The notes under the pieces were generated by a model that saw only the letters and a list, made by a program, of their open reading frames with translations, made no database searches and had not been told where the DNA came from. From Cephalotus follicularis (taxonomy: Eukaryota > Streptophyta > Magnoliopsida > Oxalidales > Cephalotaceae): a stretch of DNA of 64,000 nucleotides. The stretch is from the NCBI GenBank assembly GCA_001972305.1, contig BDDD01002690.1:186001-250000 (forward strand), read 5' to 3'. A program made the position numbers and the translations under genes. Shown here piece by piece: positions 55,350-64,000 of the stretch (the first letter of the stretch is position 1; every line of letters starts with the position of its first letter).

Positions 55350-57666
55350 ATCTCCCTTACTATATATCATATTAGATTATAATAATTTACTTATAATAAA
55401 TAATTTATATAAGCATACATAAATCTTTATATATATGACTTTTTTTGTTAAAACTAATTCACATATTAAAAATTGGGTAAAAAGGTGATTTTATTGTTTA
55501 TCGCCATGAGAATATTGGATTCCCACCACTTTTGATGGGAATCACATTTTCATGTTTTATGGGTAAATTGTTTTCATGGGAATGTAACATTTCCAGGAAT
55601 GTTTTAGAAATCTTCGAACTAAACTCCGGCATTTATAAATATTCTTGGGAATATTACATTCTCATGAAAGATGCTCGGAACCAAACGCACCATAAGTATA
55701 ATGAAAACAGTTATAATGAAGAACAAACATTTTGAAAGAAAAATACTATACCATTACTTTTATTAACCAATTGAATTTGTTGTCTTAGATGCTACAAGTC
55801 ACATAAAAAATTGTGAATGTTACAATTAAAGGGCAAATGAAAAAAAAAATGATTGTTTGGCCGTTACAGTTTATACTCGTGTGGACTAGAGTTTATATTA
55901 TTCAACCGTTCATAGTTTATACTCTTACTAACTATGAGTTCTTCACATTGTTTTCAATCATCGTTTCCAGTATCTTGGTCTTGAAGGTCTCCGATTCACG
56001 ATTTGTGATTTCTAGTCCTTCAAGCAAACTCACAGCTCAAGGGATGCCGGAGTCAATTTGCTCATCCTATCCTCAAGAACTCATCCTCCTTTAGAAGAAG
56101 TAGACTTCGGAGATACTGTAGAAACATGAGTTGTTAGGGAAAAAAGAATGAGATATTGTAAACTATTACTCTTCCATCAACTTAATAGATTCATATTGTC
56201 TACGGCCTCATCGAGCATATAAGCGGAAGGTAACGATTTCACTAGCTACCATTGAAGTTCAATATTGGTTGGCCTACTGGAACTCCTTGGTGCATTTGAA
56301 GAACTACCTAATATGGACTTTATAAATGAAGTAAGACTAGTCTTACCGTTACTAGGAGATGGAAAGGATACTTGATGTTGAACAACAAAGTTGTCATAAT
56401 TTTGAACATATATATCAAACATCTTAGTTAAATACCCATTTATGAAATCCCTATCAAATTCAAAATTTTTAGCTCCATTCAAGATAGCAAGTAAACATTC
56501 TAGTTTAATTCTATAGTCTACTATTGCAGCTAATATAAATAATAGTGGAATTTTCTCATAGTATATAAGAAAATTTTCTTGCATGAACAAGCTTAGCAAA
56601 CTGAATGGATCCATGTACTGTTGAAAAGTAGAACATATTTCATACAACTTAAAAATTTTAAGTTTGTAATAACATAATATTGATCAGAATTTTTTTTGGT
56701 AAGTTCATAGCAAAGAAAGTTAATACTAATAAACAATTATCTTAATCATGCTTGGTATAAGTAAGATGTGATGCATATTTCAACTGAAATGCAGTTAAAA
56801 GTGCTCTATATATGTGTATGTCAATTTGCACATTTCATACGTAGAATTCCATATATGTTGCACATTACCTAATAATATTTTATATTTCAAATTGTACTCA
56901 TTACATAGCCTCCTAAATTCTTACTTTCTAGAAGAAGAATATGTGATGTAACATACATAATTCCTAATATTATAAACTACATGCCTAACATGTTCCAAAG
57001 TATCTTGCATAATCAGAATGATGATGTAACACACACATCTAACATGAAATAATTGACCATCTTTTATTAAATTAAACCACTTTTTAATATCATAATAGCA
57101 TGATCATTATTATTAGCATTATTAAAACTAATACACAATATTTTATTATCAATTCCAAACTAACGTGCAGTGTTTTCAATTGCTCTAGCTATATGCGTAC
57201 CACCGTGAGGATGTTCGAATATTCTAAAAGAAATAATACTTTTTTTTGACAACCAATTATTATTGACATAACGTGCGGTTACACAAAAATAACTATCACC
57301 AAAAATCGTGCTTCATCTATTTACATATTTGAATGAATTAATCAAAATCATTTTTTCTACCTCCATTTTTTAAAACAGTCCCTTTTAAAAGATGCTCTCG
57401 ATATCATTTTAGCAAGTGAATTAAGTCCAAAGTTGACATAATCTTGAAATTTTTGGTGATCAACTACACTAAATGTAACGTCCCAAAACATCCCCCTTAC
57501 TGTTTTAGCATTTATTGCATCACTTGACATGGTAATTACTGATATTATAAAAATGATTGTGCATATAGATATTGATGGAGTGAGGTATTTTCAATACCTA
57601 TATGGATTGATTGTATGATTTTTTACAGTTTTGATATTGCATGGGGGTAGTTTTGAGTAGAGAGCC

Positions 57667-57674
57667 TATAAATA
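57667..57674 (+). promoter_or_regulatory. TATA box of solo LTR D
   Basis: TATAAATA lies 193 bp from the LTR start. In copy C the same place reads CTATATAAGG on the minus strand. Confidence 0.65.
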
Positions 57675-57710
57675 GTGACCTAAACATATTTTCACTCTCG
57701 TTTTCACTCT

Positions 57711-57714
<4 letters not shown>

Positions 57715-57766
<52 letters not shown>
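57715..57766. repeat. (CT)26 microsatellite
   Basis: 26 uninterrupted CT units lie about 40 bp after the TATA box, at the expected transcription start of the LTR. Confidence 0.95.
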
Positions 57767-57768
<2 letters not shown>

Positions 57769-58236
57769 CCCAAACACTCTCAAAACTCACCCAAAACAAT
57801 TGATTAGCATTGAAAATTGAAAGGGAATGGTTATAGATTGATCATAGACTTGATTGACACAAGATTGAATATCCACAGGCCAAGAACTTGAGTTCTTTCT
57901 CACTTTACTCAACCTAAGACCAAGTTCAAGTTTCAAATCTTTGGTAAATACCTTTTCTATCTAAAGATGTTATGATTTACACATATATGCACAAGTATGA
58001 ATTAATTGAATGCATGAAAACTGATTGAAATTGATTGAATTGAAATGTTAGAGAGTAAGTCTATAAAGGGGTTTGACCTAGAATTTGATCGAATGGATTT
58101 GAATGGCTAAAATTAGTTTTAATGGTATAGAAATGACTTAAAGAACTTGTATTGAACTGAAAATTGAAAGATTTGAAGGAAAAGAATTGATTTCCAAAGA
58201 TTTTTGGTAAGAACCCTAAGTTATGCTAGGCCTAAA

Positions 58237-58450
58237 CGTTGTTGCTTAGCCCTTACCTTGAAATGGAAATATTTTCAAACTATCATTGCTTTGCTTGTTG
58301 GCAGCGCTTGACTAAGCGACGACACTTAGTCTTAAGCATTGTCTCTTAGGCCTTCTTCAAAATGTTTAAAGGTTACTGTCTACCTTAATTCCTGACGCTT
58401 GGACTTGATTGTTGACGCTTAAGCGCTAAGCGTCGTCGCTTATGCTGGCA
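58237..58450 (+). repeat. 20-bp spaced GCTTA-type motifs in solo LTR D
   Basis: CTT cores of motifs such as GACGACACTTA, GTTGACGCTTA and GTCGTCGCTTA fall at 58245, 58307, 58325, 58345, 58398, 58418 and 58439. The close intervals are 18, 20, 20 and 21 bp, with gaps of 62 and 53. Confidence 0.75.
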
Positions 58451-60313
58451 GTTTTTTCTCAAATATTTTTAAAGCACATTTTCAAAAAGGGTTTTCTTTC
58501 GGGACCTTTTTTAGGCCAATGTAAAGTGATAGCTATGTTTCTTCTCATGTTTTAAAGATGATATAGTAAGGAAAAGGGGAGTGTTTATAGTAATGTTTAG
58601 TCGATCTTTGTGACTAACCTAGAGTTACGTGCCACCTTTGGGAGGTTAGATGTCCTCGTCCTTAAGTTGTGAGCCACCTTTGAGGGACTTGAGACCCACG
58701 TTAGCTGCAATCAATGGAATGATAGACGATTATTATCTGATCCTTACGTTGTGTGCCACATTCAGGGGGATTTAGATTTTTGTATAACCCTAAAGTTGTG
58801 TGCCACATTCGGGAGGTTATTGTTCTCATCTAAGAGCTGTGTGTCACCTTTTGGGGACTTGAGACGTATGAGAGCTACTGAAAGTTATTGATTGATATGA
58901 TTTGAATTGAGTGGATTTGTAACTTGTTGATCTCCTATCGGTACTACCTATAGGCGATTAGTTTGAGTTGGACTTACCATTTATGGTAGGCAACTGGATG
59001 TTCTAAACCTCGAGGTGAGTGCTACCTTTAAGGGGGTTTAGACTTACGGATGTTGATTGTTTGGTTAACTACTTATATATGCTTGTATGAGACAATGTAT
59101 ATATCTAGTTAATTGCCCGTTTTTCTGATAGATGGATGAATAGGAGTATATGATTAGGTCAGTCTATATATATACTGGTATGAGACGACTATATATATGG
59201 ATTCGTTAACCGTAATTGTTCACGCATATTAACATGACATGCATTGATATCTGAGATACTTGTTCATGTCATCAGCATAGAGGTTGAGTTTTTGCAAGGA
59301 TTTTGGGTTGACCCATATTTCGGGATGGAACATCTTTATGTGTTCAGGAACATATGAATCAAGGGCTTGTGGCAGTGGTCATGCATAGGGAGAGCAGTGA
59401 TAGTATAGATGCATGGAGTCTGGATGCAAGGATGTTGATGACTCACGGTTTTATGTTTTATTATATAAGTATTGAACTATAAGGAATTGTAAAAAATTAT
59501 ATGGATTGTATTGAACTGTAAGGTTTTGTAAGGATTATTATAAACATGGTATGTATTGATATTGAATGGTTTAATGTTCAAGAATGTATTGAATGGACGC
59601 ACGCACATATTTTTAAGTTTGCATGATTTTCTGTTGTATAGAATAGGTTTTAATTAGTACCCAACTCATGTAATAAGTGATTGATCAGACTTTAGTCATG
59701 TCTTAGAACCCCTTACGGATTGGGAGTGTCACACTAAAAGGTAATTCCATACATATAATTATAAATTCAACTAAACGTTCCCTATGTGCATAATCAAAAA
59801 ATTTAAAATTACTCGGACCGGTACTAGTAGTCAGGTCTCGTGCTTCATCAAAATACATAAGACCATCTTTTAGTAATATTTTTTTAAATGTCCAGTGTAG
59901 GTACTTGTGCTAGCACCCTTTTTATACGCGTAGTACTTTTCGTTGCATGCCTTGCACCATACATGTTGTTCGTTGTTGACGGATCGAACATCCACGTATT
60001 TGCACATAATAGAAAACTTCAGCTTACCACTAATTTCAGTTTCAGACTCTTGGGCCAGACCCAGGGTGGCGACATCAGAGGGCGTTTCCACATCATCATT
60101 AGGATTGAGATTGAGATGATCGTGCGCATAATCGACGTTCAATAATGGATTGAATTGATCTTCCGTATCGAGTGACATGGTTTCATTTTCGGAATTATTT
60201 TTGTTGGGGTATGAAGATTCAATTTGAGATGACACATAAACGTCTTTAGCTAGTATCCTTTATAGACGCTTACTTGAACCAGATGTGCCAATTTGAGTTT
60301 AGGAGCTTGACAT

Positions 60314-61320
60314 TTTAATGTTAATTAAGTAAATAAATAAACTCAAATAAATAACACTTCAATATTGGCACTTGAGATAGTTGTAGAAAATAGATAGTAC
60401 ATAGGTAGTTGGATTTGAGAGATTATAGATTATAAATATTGTGAATGATGTGAAATGAGATACTTGTATTTACAGAAGATCAAATGGTATTTTTTTTAAA
60501 AAAATACTATTTAAAAAAAGCCATAATGACTACTTTATGGCTACATTTTTTTATAAGAAACTGAAGGGATTATAACATTCTTATGAATGTATTTTTACTT
60601 TTACTTTTTACACTCTAAATACTTGATTTTAAAAATACCCTAAATATTACGAAATTTACAATGCTATATTTTATTGATCATCAATATGATTTTAATATAT
60701 ATATATATATATAAGTGTTTATAATAATCAGTGATACAATAATATGGATGCCATGTATATCTTTGAAAACTTTTTCTTTGTATTGTTTTGTTATGCAATA
60801 TGTAAGAGATTTTGTGAAGTTCTTTTGAAAACTTAATTACAAATAATGTGGTTGAATTTATATTTTTTTATATTTTTTTAATTAATTATAAAGTATTTAG
60901 AATTATTGAGAGATTTATTTATATCACGAGTAATAGAGGAGACTATTGTAATCAATGTCCTATTGATTATATGTCATATAGGTTTTGTCACACATAATTA
61001 TTAGAATTTCAATCAAAATGCAATCACATCTTTTCGCGGAACTAAGCATGTGAAGATATATTTTCGTGAATGTAACAAGTTGACATAAACAATAATAATA
61101 TTTTTTTTATGAAATTCCTAAATTAATAATGTGGTATTCAAGAATGTGATATTATTCCCATCAAAATTATTCAGTAAATCAAACGTCCCATCAAAACCAT
61201 TTCAATCATTTTTCCACACTAAAAAGGAATTCCCTCTTCGTACAAGATTGACATGATTCAAATATTTGAATTAATGGCCAATGCTAACATGACTATAGAA
61301 ACGAGGATAATTACTAAAGT
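60314..61320. other. AT-rich stretch between hAT and the right Tat element
   Basis: No coding signal. An (AT)n run lies at about 60695-60713. CATCAAAATTATTCAGTAAA near 61160 and AAACGTCCC near 61190 recall a MITE end, but no partner end was found. Confidence 0.45.
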
Positions 61321-61881
61321 TGTTGATGCAGAAAACCTTCCTTCAACAGTACTCTACGTGGAGGGCTTTGATTTGTTAATGGAAACGCTGAATCTACGTC
61401 CGAGAAAGTGGTCTTGGTGACTGATAGTCCCTACACAAGGTAAGTAAACTCGTTGAAGGTCCAGGAGGTTGTACTCCCGGGGACACTCCGACGCTCAAGT
61501 TAGGCAATCCACAGAGATTGTAAGGTTCTTTAGAGAGTTAAAATGGCTGACCTGTATAAAGTCATTGGTTTTAGTATTTATAGGCCTTGGATGTAACTGT
61601 AGAGCGTGGAATTCGGAGTTTACGGTTGCCCCTAAGGAAAATGCCCGAGGATCCTGGGCATTTCCTCTGATCTCCGCCAGAATTAGTGCTCTTTCCCTTT
61701 AGGACGTGGTGTCGTGTACGTATGTGCCCTCTGTTGTGGGCTGGCAACGCCCGGGGATAGTGACACACTAATAATTTGAACTTATAACGCCTGGCCACGT
61801 GCCCAGGCCTTAGGAAGATATCTGGCGTCTTCTCCTGAGGGCACGTGGCACCATGTTTTAAGTAGAAAATTCTCCACATCA
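61321..61881 (-). repeat. 3' LTR of the right Tat element
   Basis: 561 bp. On the minus strand it starts TGATGTGGAGAATTT and ends CTGCATCAACA. TATAAATA (minus) is at 61575-61582, the same octamer as in the left Tat LTR. It is about 310 bp shorter than that LTR, mostly in U3. Confidence 0.78.
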
Positions 61882-61896
61882 TATGCCCCCCTGGTC
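61882..61896 (-). other. Polypurine tract of the right Tat element
   Basis: The minus strand reads GACCAGGGGGGCATA, identical to the tract of the left Tat element. Confidence 0.8.
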
Positions 61897-62302
61897 CTTC
61901 TTCTCTGGCCTTGGCAGTGGAGGAGGAGCAGAGCTGGGAGCTGCTGCTCGGGCATAGCTCCATTGAAGAATTGAACCTGGACTGACCAGGGGAAGAGGAA
62001 AAGTAGGTCTGTGTGGCCTTGAGTGGGGATTCTCCCCTAACAGACAAGTCAAATTCAAACCTCGAGTAGGCCCAATTTTACAGCCCAAACCGAGTGATGA
62101 AGAGCCATGACAAGACAGGTGGCCTTTAGGTGCCATAACGCCTCTAATTAATCCTCATCATTGCGCCGTAATTTATGAATTTTGAACGTTTGACGCTTCG
62201 GTGCCTGCGCACAAACCCTTCGTTTGCCGCTCCTGATTTGACAGAAGGATCTCTACCGTTAAGATCAATAAAGATCTATGGCCTGGATGCACCTCCAGGC
62301 TC

Positions 62303-62310
62303 TTTAAATA
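62303..62310 (+). promoter_or_regulatory. TATA-like box of the right antisense gene
   Basis: TTTAAATA lies 221 nt before ATG 62531, nearly the same distance as in the left element. It sits just after a CCTGGA/TCCAGG inverted repeat (62282-62299). Confidence 0.55.
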
Positions 62311-62530
62311 CCCCATCTCTCTTAGGGAAAAAAAACTTTACGCTTTCTTGCTTTCCCAAAAATTGAGCTTTCTGCGATTTCTTTTGTACTCTCTATCTTC
62401 AAACTGAAACCTTCCTTTGATCCCTCTTCCTCACCCAGGCTTTCAGGTGAACAGCTCTCCTTAATCTTTTTCTTAGTAAAGATTTCCCATGTCCACTTTG
62501 TCTTCATCTTCCTCTCTCTCTGAAAACACC

Positions 62531-64000
62531 ATGGCCAGGACCAAGAAGACCAAGAGGCTTGTTAGGCATCATGAGGTGGTTGCCCGGGAGTCCACGGGGG
62601 TCACCGTTGCTGAATGTCCCCTCAATATGGAGGTGGAGATGGAGGCTTTCATTGCTGGGAGCCCCAATGTTGCGACCACAGAGGCCGAGGTCCAAGCCTT
62701 TAGGGACGACTTTGAAAAAACAACAATGGATTTAAAGAAACTGATGGAGCTAGTTAGAGAATACTCCATCCCCGGAAGCTTGGACCTGGAGATCCCCTCC
62801 GATTCCAGGACGTCCACAGAGAGTAAGCCGGGCTACTTTGTGGTTTTCCAAGAGGCCCTAGTGCACGGGTTGAGGCTTCCCCTGGCTCCCTTTGCTAAGG
62901 CCGTCCTCGAGTATTACCAAATCCATCCCTCAATGCTCTAGGCGCAGTCCTGGGGATTTATTATTGGATTTCTAGAGAGGTGCCTGGGGTGCGGGGCGAC
63001 TGCCACGGTGAACCTGTTCAAGGAATTCCATCTCCTGAATGCCTCCCCCACCAAGCCCGGCTATTACTTCAAAGCCCGTGTAAAGATTGTCAGGCTACTA
63101 GCCGAGAACACTAGAAGATTTAAACATTGAAGGGAGAAATATTTCATGATCAAGAACCTCCTAGACTTCGTCCCTTGCCCCTGGAGTGACTCCCTGGACA
63201 CGGTAGGCCTGAACCAGAGGACGGCCTTGTCCGCGACTGAGAAAATCGACCTGGGGAAGCTTCTGGTCCTTGCCCCCGAGGAAGTGGCAATCGTGGTCTC
63301 TGAGATCCACTTGCAAAATCTGGGGCTAAGCATGACCCCAGGGCGTAGGGCCACCCCTAGTCCGGCTGTGGGGATCCCCTTGGAGATTGAGAGAGAGGGA
63401 GACCAGGATATCCGAGGTGATCTTGCATCCTCGGGTACCGTTGAAGGGGAGAGTCGTACTTTGCTTTTTTCTGGAGTCTTATATTACTTTTTGCCTTCTT
63501 ATATGTTCTTGATGTGTCACTAACTACTTCCTTGTGATTTCTGGCAGAAATGACAAACCAAGGATCCACCATGGATGTTGTCAGGTCTGTCCGGGAGTAG
63601 GTCAGGGCTCTGAACCCTGAGGAGCAGAGGCGAGAGGCCGCACAGAAAAAAGAGGCCCTCATGAAAAAGAAAGCCCTCAAGAAGACCACTGTTGGGGCTC
63701 CAAAGGGGGGTGCTGAGGTGGCCGCTGAAAAGGCCAGGGCACAGGAGCGTGCCAGGAGGAAAGCCGAAGAGGCCAAGGCCAGGGCCGAGGAGAGAGCTCG
63801 GAAAAGTGCTGAGGAGGCAAGGGCCAGGGCTAAGGCGGCCGAAGAAGCCAGGGCCAGAGCTGTGGCCGATGAAGCCGGGGCCAGGACCGTGGATCCTCAG
63901 GTCGAGGTTGTCGTGGTGGCAGGGACCAATGTGGCCGTTGGGGCCAGGACTGAGGAGAGGAGAGCTGAGATTACCCTGGGCAAGCGGGTTGCCATTGACG
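62531..64000 (+). pseudogene. Antisense gene of the right Tat element, paralogue, partial
   Basis: Exon 1 (62531-63455) starts MARTKKTKR and has the same domain as the left gene: an EYSIPGSLDLEIPSDSR segment, YFVVFQEALVHGLRLPLAPF, then QSWGFIIGFLERCLG. The 92-nt intron (63456-63547, GT-AG) has the same position and phase as intron 1 on the left. Exon 2 is Ala/Arg/Glu/Lys-rich coiled coil and runs off the window. Stops: TAG at 62939-62941, TGA at about 63128 and TAG at 63598, all explainable by C to T change. I prefer the ATG at 62531 to the in-frame ATG at 62489 because only it aligns with the left gene's start. Confidence 0.8.

Larger units (their letters stand above)
49422..55691. mobile_element. 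Harbinger-like MITE interrupted by a SIRE-type element
   Basis: Left end GGCGTTTTGTTCGGGGCATC and right end (reverse complement) GGTGCGTTTGGTTCCGAGC with ATCTT following form imperfect inverted repeats of about 50 bp. ATA flanks it at 49419-49421 and 55692-55694. Without the insertion the MITE is about 530 bp (49422-49633 plus 55374-55691), AT-rich and non-coding. Ends and 3-bp duplication fit PIF/Harbinger. Confidence 0.75.
57474..59733 (+). repeat. Solo LTR, copy D of the 2.26 kb LTR family
   Basis: 2260 bp from TGTAACGTCCC to GAGTGTCACA, flanked by a perfect 5-bp duplication CTAAA (57469-57473 and 59734-59738). There is no internal region, so it is a solo LTR left by LTR-LTR recombination. 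It has a TATA box, a CT microsatellite, a long leader, the motif array at 58237-58450, and repeated GTGTGCCACCTTTGGG phrases at 58630-58860. Copies A, B and C are the same family. Confidence 0.9.
55970..60313 (-). pseudogene. hAT-family transposase gene, split and decayed
   Basis: From ATG 60313, with a stop at codon 5, the minus strand holds a BED-type zinc finger (WCKACNEKYYAYKKG, HLKKYY) at 59870-60000. After the inserted solo LTR it continues with VDHQKFQDYVNFGLN (57473-57410), then decayed core sequence to 56700, and an open frame (56647-56246) with EKIPLLFILAAIVDYRIKLE, a DUF4413-like region. Below 56246 a dimerisation-type end is readable (WKSNSLQY, VSTVSP, SKLTPASLEL) down to about 55970, with CGA to TGA and TGG to TAG stops. 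hAT transposases cut and paste DNA; this copy is dead. Its terminal repeats were not found. Confidence 0.85.
61321..64000 (-). mobile_element. Second Tat-lineage element, 3' end, opposite orientation
   Basis: Mirror image of the left element: LTR (61321-61881), polypurine tract, and an antisense gene that reads rightward. Pol and the rest lie beyond the right edge. Between 61897 and the TATA box at 62303 no gene is seen. LTR and protein sequences differ clearly from the left element, so this is another family of the same lineage. Confidence 0.8.

Noticed and set aside
1-64000. Endogenous pararetrovirus or other virus sequence
   Set aside because: All RT-containing segments have LTRs, tRNA-Met primer sites or integrase domains typical of Ty1/copia and Ty3/gypsy elements; no movement-protein or caulimovirid domain order was seen.

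Overview
The window is plant nuclear DNA, almost certainly from a eudicot. It has short GT-AG introns, plant-type gene families (a phytochrome-interacting ankyrin protein and an F-box/kelch protein) and a dense, nested load of plant transposons. There are only two convincing host genes, both in an island at about 41.7-48.7 kb. Nearly everything else is mobile DNA, mostly decayed by nonsense mutations of the CGA to TGA and CAG to TAG kind expected after cytosine methylation.

Layout. 1-5078: 3' part of a Tat-lineage Ty3/gypsy retrotransposon (+), with the end of pol, a tandem-repeat spacer, a three-exon gene in antisense, and the 3' LTR. 5079-11989: a decayed CACTA (En/Spm) transposon (+) with tnp2-like and Transposase_24-like genes and a 3' terminal inverted repeat. 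11990-12852: end of a Ty1/copia element (-). 12850-14049 (copy A) and 14050-14993 plus 20942-21695 (copy B): two pieces of a roughly 2.26 kb LTR family (-). Copy B is split by an Athila-lineage element (14994-20941, +). 21735-22932: a SIRE-like LTR fragment. 22933-33780: copy C of the 2.26 kb LTR, split by a full-length Tekay-like element (24028-32709, -, TSD CTAAG). 33960-41252: a second full-length Tekay-like element (-, TSD TTGAC). 41319-41727: a Harbinger-like MITE (TSD TTA). 42567-45468: PIA-type ankyrin gene (+). 47484-48611: F-box/kelch gene (-). 49422-55691: a Harbinger-like MITE (TSD ATA) that received a SIRE-type copia derivative (49634-55349, -) with gag and an accessory ORF but no pol. 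55970-60313: a dead hAT transposase gene (-), split by a solo copy (D) of the 2.26 kb LTR (57474-59733, TSD CTAAA). 61321-64000: the LTR and antisense gene of a second Tat element, in the opposite orientation to the first.

Two observations stand out. First, the antisense gene of the left Tat element begins with Met followed by the exact first eight residues of histone H3 (ARTKQTAR), with H3 Lys9 replaced by Ala. The antisense gene of the right Tat element begins MARTKKTKR. Both have their own TATA box about 220 bp upstream and an intron at the same place and phase, and the left one also has a poly(A) signal. Second, LTRs of four different families (SIRE, Athila, the 2.26 kb family and a SIRE-like fragment) carry arrays of short CG-containing motifs that recur every 20-21 bp, about two DNA helical turns. 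The SIRE array has 14 copies of CAGTCGRCTG.

Limits: reading was by eye, without alignment or database search. LTR boundaries supported by target-site duplications are firm. Family names rest on recognised motifs, and boundaries of degraded coding regions are approximate.
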